A program made the position numbers and the translations under genes. A DNA stretch of 64,000 nucleotides from Schistosoma haematobium (lineage: Eukaryota > Platyhelminthes > Trematoda > Strigeidida > Schistosomatidae). The notes under the pieces were generated by a model, which saw only the letters and a program-made list of their open reading frames with translations, was not told the origin of the DNA and ran no database searches. The stretch lies in contig NC_067195.1 in assembly GCF_000699445.3 (NCBI RefSeq), positions 69,374,591 to 69,438,590 on the forward strand. The letters run 5' to 3'. Shown here in pieces: positions 47,384 to 52,549 of the stretch; within the stretch, counting starts at the first letter, position 1; every line of letters begins with the position of its first letter.

Positions 47384-47893
47384 TTAGTCAGCCGTTGTAG
47401 CCTCACAAACTATTATCTTCCATATGAAGTGATGCCTTTTTTTATAAGCAATTCATTTATAATTACATCTAATGTACTAGTTTATGGAACATGTTGGTTT
47501 TCTTTTTGTTATCAAGCAGTTAATATTACGTAAATGTTTTTGTGACAAATTTAGCATGTGAATGAACTATCCATGAAGATTCCACTGGAAGACTCTATAA
47601 TTCGTGCTACAGCCTTGTTAGGTCAGCTGGAACAAGTGTCTGATTCTTTACCACATTCTGTGCAGGATATTATTCATGGACAGTCTTTAGCAACGTCTAG
47701 ACATGTTAATGTCTACAAAGAGGAAAACACCAGTTGTACAGAGCATTCATCATCTATTTATGATTATTCACCAACTTTGTTAAATGAGCAACTAGAAGTA
47801 TTGATGGATAATGAAATGTTTGATCCAAATAAAGATATAACTAATCAGTCTATCTTAATGATCCCATCTAATAGCAGTAGACAATTCTTCTAG
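4117..47893 (+). CDS. TBC1D15: TBC1D15/TBC1D17-like Rab GTPase-activating protein (spliced, 14 exons traced)
   Basis: The spliced product is about 640 residues, close to the 650-690 of animal TBC1D15/17. The N-terminal part (exons 1-5) follows the TBC1D15 layout, for example [10 protein letters not shown] and [10 protein letters not shown] linker then leads to the TBC domain at about residues 270-540. Both catalytic fingers are intact: the arginine finger in IDKDVPRTD (R at about 356) and the glutamine finger in YFQGMNDL (Q at about 393). Other family landmarks are [31 protein letters not shown] and [12 protein letters not shown] proteins speed GTP hydrolysis by Rabs; TBC1D15 acts on Rab7 at late endosomes and mitochondria in mammals, and that role is only inferred here. 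All 13 joins keep phase and exon lengths sum to a multiple of three. The start codon is not settled. Confidence 0.87.
4273..4315 (+). CDS. TBC1D15: TBC gene exon 2
   Basis: It encodes [14 protein letters not shown], aligning with the VIVDWRPLDD segment of TBC1D15. It is preceded by a 39-bp intron (4234-4272, GTTAGT..GTTAG) that contains an in-frame stop, so splicing is required there. Confidence 0.75.
4355..4562 (+). CDS. TBC1D15: TBC gene exon 3
   Basis: It encodes [20 protein letters not shown].. through [17 protein letters not shown]. The intron before it (4316-4354, GTAAAT..TTATAG) is 39 bp, in frame and free of stops, so retention would only add 13 residues. The donor is AG|GTAAAT, phase 2. 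Confidence 0.75.
4665..8598 (+). mobile_element. RTE-clade non-LTR retrotransposon, family A, copy A1 (full length, inactive)
   Basis: A full-length, SR2-like element lies in a TBC gene intron. The 5' end is set by comparison with copy A2 (both begin CGTTGTTGCTAC). The 3' end is a TGACTGA-type short repeat after CTACGTTGTAGC. It has a roughly 700-bp 5' region with a decayed leading frame (4644-4853), then an apurinic-type endonuclease ([19 protein letters not shown]) and reverse transcriptase (YADD box, [11 protein letters not shown]). It shares its first-order lesions with copy A2. The SR2-like name is from clade knowledge; the exact family name would need a database match. Confidence 0.85.
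5363..8384 (+). pseudogene. Endonuclease-reverse transcriptase of RTE copy A1, disrupted
   Basis: The endonuclease begins at about [12 protein letters not shown] and is readable to 5879. There a G run has four bases where copy A2 has five, shifting the frame inside the catalytic GDFNA motif. A second one-base loss in an A run lies near 6200. A TAG at 6062-6064 replaces a Trp, a TAA sits at 6748-6750, the frame shifts before 6867, and a TGA at 7287-7289 interrupts the RT. The RT itself is otherwise clear: [38 protein letters not shown] and [11 protein letters not shown], then the C-terminal [10 protein letters not shown] and [20 protein letters not shown]. The product would nick DNA and reverse-transcribe its own RNA if intact. 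Confidence 0.85.
8600..9340 (-). mobile_element. Penelope-like element fragment P1 (GIY-YIG end plus 3' region)
   Basis: The minus strand from about 9320 to 9074 encodes the C-terminal GIY-YIG tail typical of Penelope-like elements: [17 protein letters not shown], then [20 protein letters not shown], ending INLSLPW and TGA. A roughly 380-bp non-coding region follows, with a hammerhead-like motif at 8643-8691. The element abuts the 3' tail of RTE copy A1. Copy P2 at 54340-55170 has the same order and spacing. RT and the catalytic GIY-YIG start are missing, so it is 5'-truncated. Confidence 0.75.
8643..8691 (-). ncRNA. Hammerhead-like ribozyme motif in Penelope-like element P1
   Basis: On the minus strand the order is AGCAG, CTGACGA, an eight-base arm, GAAA, a stem-loop, then ATT and CTGCT. 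AGCAG and CTGCT can form five base pairs as stem I. CTGACGA fits the CUGANGA core, GAAA is present, and the A-U, U-A, A-U pairs give a 3-bp stem III. Stem II has only one clear pair (G-C), so activity is doubtful. Penelope-like elements are known to carry hammerheads with short stems. Confidence 0.5.
9345..10440. other. Intron sequence, nothing recognised
   Basis: AT-rich intron of the TBC gene without a recognisable exon or element. Part may be a decayed extension of the Penelope-like fragment. Confidence 0.4.
10440..10945 (+). mobile_element. Decayed RTE family A 3' fragment
   Basis: Scattered blocks match the C-terminal coding part of family A in order: GATGATAAAGCTGTTGATG, then TTGGTTGAGATGTGTATTACGC, TTGGTTTGGCCAAGAC, and near 10908 GTTAGGTGACATGGCTAGGAAT (LGDMARN). 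No frame stays open. Unrelated sequence lies at about 10690-10860, so it is an old copy with later change. Confidence 0.5.
11393..11473 (+). CDS. TBC1D15: TBC gene exon 4
   Basis: It encodes [17 protein letters not shown] and NYHLPDP, the counterpart of the QDKRTLLV part of TBC1D15. Borders are TTTAG|A and CC|GTAAGT; phase 2 on both sides. Confidence 0.7.
11775..12095 (+). mobile_element. Short non-autonomous retroelement S1 (family B tail)
   Basis: Related to S2 (39790-40320) from GAAAACCCTGATT onward, including CTTATGG.TCAGACCTTTAGG and CCTACTTCGGT. It ends TTGTACCAACATTTATGTG and an AATA repeat, the same 3' tail as RTE family B (21450-21510). There is no coding capacity. It is a SINE-like or internally deleted derivative, 5'-truncated relative to S2. 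Confidence 0.65.
12416..12677 (+). CDS. TBC1D15: TBC gene exon 5
   Basis: It encodes the linker before the TBC domain: [18 protein letters not shown], then a region ending [12 protein letters not shown], matching EPGFEVITRID of TBC1D15. Acceptor ATTTCAG|T keeps phase (an AG five bases later would not); donor CGA|GTTAGT, phase 0. Confidence 0.85.
13167..13797 (+). mobile_element. RTE family A, 5'-truncated copy A4
   Basis: Nearly identical to the last 630 bp of copy A1. It begins at GTATTTGATCACAGATG, carries an open 103-codon C-terminal frame (13285-13596) ending LSSLKLRD, and finishes with TGACTGACTGACTG. The 5' truncation is the usual outcome of target-primed reverse transcription. I did not see an obvious target-site duplication. 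Confidence 0.85.
14823..14963 (+). CDS. TBC1D15: TBC gene exon 6 (start of TBC domain)
   Basis: It encodes [19 protein letters not shown] then [14 protein letters not shown] and LREIIFSG, the VSLEEWTKNIDSEGRI..MIFRG counterpart in TBC1D15. Borders CCGTAG|AGA and GGT|GTAAGT; phase 0 on both sides. Confidence 0.9.
15164..16845. other. Intron sequence, nothing recognised
   Basis: AT-rich intron of the TBC gene. Short open frames occur but none resembles a known protein or exon. Confidence 0.4.
16846..19235 (-). mobile_element. RTE-clade retrotransposon, family C, copy C1 (internally deleted)
   Basis: Minus strand. The endonuclease is readable at the 5' end ([69 protein letters not shown]). The RT follows ([52 protein letters not shown]). 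Two deletions stand out. The linker between endonuclease and RT is missing (junction near 18165-18200), and the catalytic box after QLDDLD (about 17590) lacks the FADD residues. The C-terminus is [19 protein letters not shown] and onward. The 3' end GTAACAGGCGTAAGTAG defines the GTAA-tail family. It resembles the abundant endonuclease-RT of schistosomes (SR3/Perere-3-like, by inference). Confidence 0.85.
17080..19200 (-). pseudogene. Endonuclease-reverse transcriptase of RTE copy C1, disrupted
   Basis: The coding remains run from the endonuclease (about 19150) to a C-terminal open frame of 172 codons at 17598-17080. Frames change several times, and stops interrupt both domains. The longest intact piece covers the RT thumb and the conserved [20 protein letters not shown] region, ending VEEEIRKKR. 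Loss of the FADD aspartates means the RT could not polymerise even with a restored frame. Confidence 0.8.
19322..19410 (+). repeat. Short structured dispersed repeat (copy 1)
   Basis: It matches 45486-45580: ACGGGGTGG, then CCCCATG.TCAACCCTCCT, and GCAGTAGCCC-like blocks. It contains two hairpins, GGGGT-GGCTA-ACCCC and AGCCCC-AGA-GGGGCT. It is GC-rich against its surroundings. The family was not identified. Confidence 0.5.
19640..21510 (+). mobile_element. RTE-clade retrotransposon, family B, copy B1 (5'-truncated)
   Basis: Begins inside the linker before the RT. RT motifs are clear: [80 protein letters not shown] and [10 protein letters not shown] with both catalytic aspartates. The frame is broken by stops near 19873, 20563, 20850 and 21096 and by a frame change before 20873. 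The 3' end is TTGGTGCCCCCTTGTACCAA followed by TTTTTGTGTTCAAATAAATAAATAAA-type sequence, which defines the AATA-tail family. Related to family A but clearly diverged. Confidence 0.85.
19984..20850 (+). pseudogene. Reverse transcriptase core of RTE copy B1
   Basis: A 193-codon open stretch (19984-20565) covers RT motifs from FRSGRGC through the YADD box. A TAG follows Ser at 20563-20565, where related copies read on into CKVLLQDW. The next open part (20650-20850) holds [16 protein letters not shown] and [21 protein letters not shown]. Two further in-frame stops make it inactive. Confidence 0.8.
22380..22860 (-). mobile_element. Penelope-like element fragment P3 (RT C-terminal part)
   Basis: Minus-strand open frames carry Penelope-type landmarks: FLNCSIERN followed by [14 protein letters not shown] (the KPTHTxRYLxFxS block after the RT fingers) and, downstream, [20 protein letters not shown] (the block before the GIY-YIG linker). 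A frame change and stops lie at about 22620-22700. Neither the RT catalytic box nor the GIY-YIG domain was recognised alongside. Confidence 0.6.
24117..24660 (-). mobile_element. Decayed RTE family A-like 3' fragment
   Basis: Matches the 3' end of family A on the minus strand: CAAGTTGTCACAGCACATTA near the tail and TCATTCAAAGTCTCTAACCA, CAACCAGGTGG, GGCAATGGTTGGGCATAC in the C-terminal coding part. No open frame remains. Confidence 0.6.
24795..24898 (+). CDS. TBC1D15: TBC gene exon 7
   Basis: It encodes [20 protein letters not shown] then ENERLKVEK, matching GLSHALRKQAWKFLLGYFPW of TBC1D15. Acceptor ATGCAG|GGT; donor AG|GTTTGC, phase 2. The preceding intron is 9.8 kb. Confidence 0.85.
25289..25311. 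repeat. (CT)n microsatellite
   Basis: Eleven to twelve TC units, visible directly. Confidence 0.9.
26288..26525 (+). mobile_element. RTE family B copy B2, left part (split by A2)
   Basis: Matches the last coding part and 3' UTR of copy B1: CCTGGCTGGGGTCCTAGAAATG, then AGAGACGTTATCAGATGTGG and TTTTGCTGTAACCTTC. It runs into an (ATT)n tract (26486-26525), after which copy A2 begins on the opposite strand. The rest of its 3' end resumes at 30366. Confidence 0.8.
26536..30365 (-). mobile_element. RTE family A, copy A2 (full length, inactive)
   Basis: Nearly identical to A1 but on the minus strand. The 3' tail is at 26533-26550 (TCAGTCAGTCAGCTAC on the + strand) and the 5' end at 30361-30365. 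It shares with A1 the TAG at 28987-28989, the TAA at 28300-28302 and the TGA at 27761-27763. It differs in keeping the five-G and six-A runs, so its endonuclease is readable over 210 codons (29619-28987). It also lacks 75 bp (25 codons) near 27046, joined at an ATC present at both ends of the lost part. It is inserted in family B sequence. Confidence 0.85.
26741..29690 (-). pseudogene. Endonuclease-reverse transcriptase of RTE copy A2, disrupted
   Basis: The endonuclease shows [17 protein letters not shown] and the catalytic [18 protein letters not shown] follows after the premature TAG. Then come the linker (28908-28300, ending WPSATL), the RT (28183-27173) with [10 protein letters not shown] and [11 protein letters not shown], and the C-terminus (27028-26741) ending LSSLKLRD. 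Stops and one frameshift separate the pieces, as in A1. Confidence 0.85.
30366..30476 (+). mobile_element. RTE family B copy B2, right part (3' tail)
   Basis: Continues the 3' UTR of family B on the far side of copy A2: CCCATTCTCATTGTTTTGTG, then TTTGGTGCCCCCTTGTACCA and an AATAAG end. Compare 21428-21510 of B1. This shows A2 landed inside an older B copy. Confidence 0.8.
31385..31479 (+). CDS. TBC1D15: TBC gene exon 8
   Basis: It encodes [20 protein letters not shown] then FRDRKCFI, matching EYFRMKLQWKSIS..RLRDYRSLI of TBC1D15. Acceptor TTTTTCAG|T; donor G|GTAGGT, phase 1. Confidence 0.85.
31500..32670. other. Intron sequence, nothing recognised
   Basis: AT-rich intron. A few short open frames occur without recognisable similarity. 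Confidence 0.4.
32675..36592 (-). mobile_element. RTE family A, diverged copy A3 (near full length, inactive)
   Basis: Same organisation as A1/A2 but a distinct subfamily. The 3' end reads TCAGTCAGTCAGTAACAACG on the + strand and carries a GTACGTACGTAC motif. The 5' part has a 210-codon frame (36274-35642) that joins a proline/serine-rich leader to the endonuclease start ([10 protein letters not shown]). RT (34376-33600) reads [42 protein letters not shown] and [11 protein letters not shown]. It keeps a Ser codon where A1 and A2 have TGA, and an open path where they have TAA, so it lacks their shared lesions but has its own frameshifts (about 33700, 34400-34890, 35200, 35610). Confidence 0.85.
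33116..36274 (-). pseudogene. Endonuclease-reverse transcriptase of RTE copy A3, disrupted
   Basis: Five open pieces in changing frames: 36274-35642 (leader plus endonuclease start), 35607-35164 ([18 protein letters not shown]), 35218-34892 ([11 protein letters not shown]), 34376-33600 (RT with YADD) and 33727-33116 ([20 protein letters not shown] to [11 protein letters not shown]). A run of nine C near 35170 marks one frame change. Confidence 0.8.
37235..37375 (-). mobile_element. Sm-alpha-like SINE fragment with hammerhead
   Basis: On the + strand it reads GGTTGTGGAGATTATTAAG, GGATTGAGATCTTGAACC, GTTAGACTACCATTGAAAAC, then the complement of a hammerhead core. This order is what I recall of the schistosome Sm-alpha SINE-like repeat. 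Both borders are approximate. It lies antisense in a TBC gene intron. Confidence 0.55.
37321..37356 (-). ncRNA. Degenerate Sm-alpha hammerhead ribozyme core
   Basis: The minus strand reads CTGAGGA, GTCC, a seven-base loop, GAAC, GAAA, then AGGCCGTCC. The classical schistosome ribozyme has CTGATGA, GTCC, loop, GGAC, GAAA. Core position 7 tolerates any base, so CTGAGGA is acceptable. Stem II has one C-A mismatch. Probably weak or inactive. Confidence 0.55.
37681..37797 (+). CDS. TBC1D15: TBC gene exon 9 (arginine finger)
   Basis: It encodes [17 protein letters not shown] then [15 protein letters not shown]. The R of the xxDxxRT motif is the catalytic arginine finger of TBC domains. Acceptor AATTAG|AT, donor G|GTGAGA, phase 1 both sides. 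Confidence 0.92.
38506..38580 (+). mobile_element. RTE family A (A3 subfamily) 3' end fragment
   Basis: A roughly 75-bp piece with TATGGCAACTGGAACTGATG, GTACGTACGAAGTTCTACG and a TGACTGACTGACT tail, the complement of 32678-32750 in copy A3. Confidence 0.75.
38689..38789 (+). CDS. TBC1D15: TBC gene exon 10 (glutamine finger)
   Basis: It encodes [20 protein letters not shown] then [13 protein letters not shown]. The Q of YxQGM is the catalytic glutamine finger. Acceptor GCTTCAG|GT, donor CTA|GTAAGT, phase 0. Confidence 0.93.
38801..38877. repeat. (AT)n microsatellite
   Basis: About 38 AT units, starting 12 bp after exon 10 ends. Confidence 0.95.
39790..40320 (+). mobile_element. Short non-autonomous retroelement S2 (family B tail)
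   Basis: About 530 bp, longer relative of S1. The 5' part (39801-40019) has an open 72-codon frame beginning with a real ATG ([16 protein letters not shown]) that I do not recognise. The 3' part matches S1 and ends TGTGGCGCATATGTATTTGG, TTGTACCAATGTTTATGTG, the same tail as RTE family B. It carries neither endonuclease nor RT. It may be a derivative of an autonomous element's 5' and 3' ends or a true SINE. Confidence 0.65.
40308..40389. repeat. (AAT)n microsatellite at the 3' tail of S2
   Basis: About 27 AAT units with two AAC variants, directly following the S2 tail. It probably grew from the element's own A-rich tail. Confidence 0.9.
40627..40885 (-). mobile_element. RTE family A (A3 subfamily) 5'-truncated 3' fragment
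   Basis: On the + strand it starts CAGTCAGTCAGTAACAACG and tracks copy A3 from 32680 through AACACAAAGAGTGG to CACCTGCGCCAT, where it stops. So it is a 260-bp copy of the element's 3' UTR end. Confidence 0.8.
41181..41280 (+). CDS. TBC1D15: TBC gene exon 11
   Basis: It encodes [18 protein letters not shown] then [15 protein letters not shown], matching QNFEEQMQGMKTQLIQL of TBC1D15. Acceptor TTATAG|GAA, donor G|GTAATT, phase 1. Confidence 0.9.
41606..42190 (-). mobile_element. Decayed RTE family A-like 3' fragment
   Basis: The + strand shows CAGTCAGTCATGCGTAACG at the tail and, in order, complements of the C-terminal coding region (TTAGTTTGGCCACCTCTAGC, CACCCAACCACCTCAGTCGA). Frames are destroyed. 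Tail sequence is closest to the fragment at 24117-24660. Confidence 0.65.
42321..43890 (-). mobile_element. RTE family C, copy C2 (5'-truncated, inactive)
   Basis: Minus strand, starting in the linker before the RT. RT pieces: [35 protein letters not shown] and [16 protein letters not shown]. Where FADD is expected the sequence reads FVGD, so a catalytic aspartate is lost. The 141-codon C-terminal frame at 42906-42481 begins [20 protein letters not shown]. The element ends CAACGAGGAGTAACAGGTG, GTAAG. Its last 740 bp reappear almost unchanged on the + strand at 50350-51092. Confidence 0.85.
43890..43960. repeat. Sm-alpha-like fragment
   Basis: Contains GATTGAAACCATGAACCGACC and ATGTTAGACCA, as in the SINE fragment at 37261-37300, then the complement of the adjoining block (GGTTTTCAATGGT), as if one part were inverted. 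Short and uncertain. Confidence 0.4.
43975..45075. other. Intron sequence with a CT/TA microsatellite
   Basis: TBC gene intron. A (CT)n and (TA)n tract lies at 44200-44236; nothing else is recognised. Confidence 0.4.
45076..45173 (+). CDS. TBC1D15: TBC gene exon 12
   Basis: It encodes [19 protein letters not shown] then [14 protein letters not shown], the [16 protein letters not shown] block of TBC1D15. Acceptor TTTACAG|AA, donor GAG|GTATGT, phase 0. Confidence 0.92.
45486..45580 (+). repeat. Short structured dispersed repeat (copy 2)
   Basis: Second copy of the repeat at 19322-19410. The GGGGT..ACCCC hairpin is kept with a different loop; the second hairpin is degraded. GC-rich against an AT-rich intron. 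Confidence 0.5.
45600..47060. other. Intron sequence, one unassigned open frame
   Basis: A 73-codon frame at 45855-46076 (+) starts with a true ATG ([18 protein letters not shown]) and ends at TAG. I do not recognise it and see no splice signals tying it to the TBC gene. Confidence 0.3.
47062..47178 (+). CDS. TBC1D15: TBC gene exon 13
   Basis: It encodes [20 protein letters not shown] then [16 protein letters not shown], matching NFHLLLCCAIL..YGFNEILK of TBC1D15. Acceptor CTCTAG|GCG, donor AAG|GTTAGT, phase 0. Confidence 0.92.
47329..47378. repeat. (AT)n microsatellite
   Basis: About 25 AT units in the last intron of the TBC gene. Confidence 0.95.
47555..47893 (+). CDS. TBC1D15: TBC gene exon 14 (last) with stop codon
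   Basis: It encodes [18 protein letters not shown], the end of the TBC fold, then a Ser/Thr/Asn-rich tail of about 75 residues ending NSSRQFF and TAG at 47891-47893. Acceptor TTTAG|CAT, phase 0. The tail is the least conserved part of the family. Confidence 0.92.
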   Translation, partial: HVNELSMKIPLEDSIIRATALLGQLEQVSDSLPHSVQDIIHGQSLATSRHVNVYKEENTSCTEHSSSIYDYSPTLLNEQLEVLMDNEMFDPNKDITNQSILMIPSNSSRQFF

Positions 47894-48187
47894 TGACTAT
47901 ATATATGATGCTTAATGCAGACACCAGGTTTCAAACTCCTTAACAAGTGTGCTTTATAATTTCTTAAATCGGACCTGTTAAATAACTGGTGTGTGCATAT
48001 TCAACGTAAACCAGGAGCATCCATCATGGTTCTCCGTTTTGTTCATGTATACATTTATCTACTTATCCTTAAGTTTATTCGACTATATATTTTTATCCTT
48101 GTAATTTTTCCTCTATCAGCACTGTGATTGTACTATTAATAATGATTTTTCTTCTATTTATTGAAAAGAAACCAGAATATTTCTCTG

Positions 48188-48193
48188 AATAAA
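48188..48193 (+). promoter_or_regulatory. Polyadenylation signal candidate for the TBC gene
   Basis: AATAAA, the first perfect hexamer downstream of the stop codon (295 bp). Consistent with a short 3' UTR; the cleavage site is not known. Confidence 0.55.
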
Positions 48194-48199
48194 AGTAAT

Positions 48200-50345
48200 T
48201 TACTGAATCTTCATTTCGTTCAAATGTTTTTCCTAAAGATAATTGGTCTCCAGAAAACTTAGGAATACTTGACAGTGTTATACTACCGACGAAAACAACA
48301 CACCGTCTGATCGACTAATTAACCGGCACGGATTCCTAATTAGTAAATTTTGATGATATTGTAGTTCCGTAGAATCAGTTCCAATGTAATGTAGTCTTAA
48401 GTTTCTCAGGTATTTAATGCTCACGAAGTACTTAAAAGGTTAATTTAAATTATGAATACATGTAAAAACTTTTAAAAGAAAGTTAAACCTCAATATGTCA
48501 GTGGGAATCACTGTTGTGCTCTGTTTTGTGACAACTTGATTGGTCATGTTCGTGAAATATTACTTTCTAAAAGTTCACGTAGAATGCTGCAGGAAGGGAT
48601 AGGTTACAGACTTATAAACAGGGCAACATAGGATTAACATAAACCGATTACTTAATAAGTCACAGAGTGGAAATGGGGATAATTGTTCTAGGTTTCACAA
48701 AGTCCTCTGTAACTTCTCCTTAGCACTCTTAATTGTACATCTCGAGCAACAGTCGGTTTGCTTTATTGTTTCTGTCAAGCCATTCAATAGGACAATCAGC
48801 ATTATCTACATGAATGGGTCTTGGTTTCGGTGTGATGAATCCGAAGTTGAAATTCTTGGCCAGTTTTCACTTTGTCAAATGACTACTCAGGCTTCGTTAT
48901 ACATAATAATTTCTCTCCAATCTCATGTAGTCGGCAGGAGAACAGAGTTTTACACTTTGGTTGCTTTCGGTATAAAGCTGAAGGTCCCAATGGTCGTGTC
49001 TTGATTTCATTGTTTGCGTTCAGAAAGATTATCCTAACTATACTACTACTTATAGTACTAATTGAGTTGGACTTTTCACTGAGGACAGATCTTTTGGATG
49101 TCATTAGGTGTGACTTGCCCTATACTAGCTGGGATAATCATCTGTAGTAACACTTGACTGCTTATTTTAGAAATTGTGGAGGGTAAATTACTTTTTTAGG
49201 AAAATAAGCGAATAGATACTAAAGACAAGGGGTAGAACATGCGAGTGAAAAGAGAGGGATTATAAATTGTTATAGTGTGAGTACGGTTAATAAGCACGAC
49301 AGTCTTTCTCAGTGTATGCATTTGTTGGACCGCTTTTATTGGGAGAGGGCAATCCATAACTATCCTCATGTTAATTTTCCGAAGGAACAGTCATCGCATT
49401 GCTCTGGACCAGTAGAAAGAAGACATGTTAGTAGCCTTTCACGTTTAATCAGCAAGTAGTAATGCGTACTGGCCGAGCATGCGAAGGGCTAGAAAAGAGA
49501 TGGACAAAAAGAAAGGTGAGATGGTGGTCCAGAAAGCCTACACAATAGACTAACATTTGATAATGAGAGCAACTAACAGTAACAACAGAAGCTCCAGACT
49601 TAGATAATCTTAGAATCGGAACTAGAAGCAGATAGTTTGGCCCTCAACAGTATCATTGTTCCTGTGTATAGTCTTCAACAGATGATTTCAAAAGGGTTGC
49701 CCTCCATGTTCATTCTATGGTATTCGAGAAAAATGACTTGATCAATGTAGTTGGTTTTGCTCAGGTTGGTCGTGGTTTTCTTCCTTATGAATGTCGTCAG
49801 ATGATATAGATATATTCGATATGCTAGCAAGATAGCTACCCGCAACATACCCCAATTCCTACAAGATCTCTTAGAAAAGTTCAAAACTAGTGAGAATAAC
49901 AATTTAAAACGGACAAAGAAAATAATAATCCCAGTATGACACGAGGTGCTGGACTACTATACGCACCGACCAAAAATGAATTTCTGTACAGTTTGAGAAG
50001 GGTTACAGAAAGAAATAGCAGCCCAAACAACCACGAAAAGCCGAGATACAAGCAAAATATGCAAGATCAAACGAGTAAGAAAAGAAGACGAATAAGGCCT
50101 AAAAACAACAACATATAGAACTAGCGAAAGCTACAGAAAAAAAGCAAGTGCAAAGAATATTCCATATATATAATTCATTGTATTATCTTGAAGAGAGCAA
50201 GAACGAAGAACTGAGTTCAACTCATTTGTGCTCGCAGAAAGTAATATAACAGAACTAAATAGTGTAACTGACGTACTTACAGAAAATATGACAGACAGTC
50301 AAGAATAAATAATATAAACTTTTGATCAGTATCAAGAGCATCATA
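48200..50345. other. Intergenic region, no gene recognised
   Basis: Only short frames occur (48872-49147 and 49936-50118 on +; 49675-49902 on -). None shows recognisable domains. Parts may be old mobile elements too decayed to name. Confidence 0.35.
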
Positions 50346-50349
50346 CCTT

Positions 50350-51092
50350 CTATTCCATACACACGAACAAACGCAGTGGAAGACAGTTGGTGTAGCAACA
50401 GCCTCTGCATCAATAGGCCTCAACATATACAATGGATAAATCAACATCCTCAAATACAACACGGAGAACACTAACTCAATCACGCTTGATGGAAAGAGGT
50501 GGAAACTCCCACGTACCTGGGCAGCATCATCGATGCACAAGGAAGATCCGATGAAGTTGTAGACACAAGGATTGGTAAAGTAAGGGTGGTATTCCTACAA
50601 CTGAAGAACGCATGGAACTCAAAACAACTGTCAACCAACATCAAAGTCAGAATCTACAATACAAACGTCAAGACAGTTCTACTGTATGGAGCTGAAAATT
50701 GGAGAACTACCACAACCATCATCAAAAGGGTACAAGAATTTACAAACACTAGTCTACATAAGATACTTAATGTCTGTCGGTCGGATATCATCATCAACAG
50801 GCTACTGAGGGGGAGAATAAACCAACTTCCAACTGAAGAGGAAAAGATGTTGGGAGTGGATAGGACACACATCACGGAAATCAACAAACTGCATCACGAG
50901 ACAAGCGTTAACTTGGGATCCTGAAGGGAAATAGAAAAGAGGAAAGCCGAAGAACACATTGTGTCGGGAACCAGAAGCAAACGTGAAAAGGGTGAATAAC
51001 AAGTGGAAAGGATTTTCCAGGACAGGGTTTGATGGAGAATTCTGGTGGGTGGCCTATGTTCCTCAACGAGGAGTAGCAGGTGTAAGTAAGTA
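50350..51092 (+). mobile_element. RTE family C, 5'-truncated copy C3
   Basis: Almost identical to the last 740 bp of copy C2 in opposite orientation. The 141-residue frame at 50499-50924 encodes the same peptide as 42906-42481. C3 starts at TCCATACACACGAACAAACG, where similarity to C2 begins, and ends GGTGTAAGTAAGTA. One base differs near the tail (GTAGCAGG against GTAACAGG). It carries the same frame lesion just before METPTYLG as C2. Confidence 0.88.
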
Positions 51093-51094
51093 CG

Positions 51095-52055
51095 AATAGC
51101 TGAACAAGTGGACAGAACACACTGAAAAACGTTTGACTAGAATATAGCCACTGGTGTTTAGAACAGCACTCGTACCTTCCAGCAGTGTTCATCATATAAA
51201 CAATAAAAGAAATCAGGCAAAGCAGAAGGTGCACAGACCTTGGATTAGACAGCACCGCATATTTAGCACAAGCGCTAGAGATTGAGGTCACTGCAAAGAT
51301 AGTCGATGGTCTCTTTGGAAATATTTGGAATTAAGAACCTTTGATATAATACTGATAAGAATGAATTCTGAGCAAGATACTGGGAGGCCAACATTAGTAA
51401 AGCTTGGGACTGCAGAGGTATCGCATTACTATCGTAGCTGCATTTAAAAGTTTAATCCGGTCCACTCTTGAATGACAGTAGATTGAAACACTTATAAGCC
51501 CCAAGCAAACAAGGAGGAAACCCATATTCGAATTACGAATAGCCTAAGAGTATTCGTCAATTTTCAGTTTTCAATAAATTGTTAAAATAGTTTTTATAAC
51601 AGTTTCCTTCACGAAACTTCTACTTTAGTTTTTCACCTTTCTACAGTTTACTGTTTTGCGATTTTTATTCCGGGAACATAAATTTCCATGGTAAAAACAC
51701 TAAAAACGGCCGTTTTGAAGATTGAGTACAACTAATTTGCCGAAAATCAGTGAAAAATAGTATATCACTAATGGTAGTCTACAGTCGACTAAATTTTTTA
51801 TTTTCTGTTGCAAAGGTTTTTTACAGTAAGGACTACCTCATCACAGGAAAACAAGTAGTGTAGTTGATACCTTGGACACAGTTGACGATATAAAGTTCGT
51901 TGATGACTGTTCCATTAAGTACACAGCAAAAAAAGTAGATCAGGTATGCCAGTATAGCAGTTCCTTGTTCTACAGTGGGCTTGAAGATTCACAGGGGAGT
52001 GCAAAATCTTCTGAATCTATGACCAACGACTGAGTAATAATTAGACGGAAGAAGA
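51095..52055. other. Intergenic region, nothing recognised
   Basis: AT-rich, without convincing coding or element sequence. Confidence 0.4.
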
Positions 52056-52059
52056 GTTC

Positions 52060-52545
52060 CCAAACACTTCAACAACAGCACTGGCAAACAAGAATATACT
52101 GTCGAATATTTGTGGGCTCGAATTGGCAAAACAGTCTAAGAAACGACGAATATCTGCAATTTAAAGGACTGTCTGACAACATTAAGGCCAAAACTTTAAA
52201 TTTAAACTTAAAACAGTTCTTTGTGGTGCTGATTCTTGGAGAAAAACGTCACAGATATTTATTAAAGTTACTCCGAATTCGTTTGTCAGACACCATCAGC
52301 ATTAGCTCACTGTGATGAAGAACAAATCAGCTCCCAGGTGAGAAGAAAAGAAAAGACTCTTATAGTGGATATGGCACACACTGCAGAAATTATCAAACTG
52401 TATCACAAAGTGAGACCTAACTTGGAATCCGCAGTGGTAAGAGAAACGAGGCAGAACAAAAGACAAATTACATCAGGAATTAGAATTGGACAAAAATGGA
52501 CGATTTATTGCACTGAATGGAAAGATGAAGCATGGAAATGATTGA
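52060..52545 (+). mobile_element. Decayed RTE family C 3' fragment
   Basis: Peptide traces in order match the C-terminus of family C: KTVLCGADSW, then VDMAHTAEIIKLYHK against [15 protein letters not shown] of C2/C3, then NLESA and GKMKHGN-like ends. Several stops and frame changes; much older than C3. Confidence 0.6.
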
Positions 52546-52549
52546 CTGT

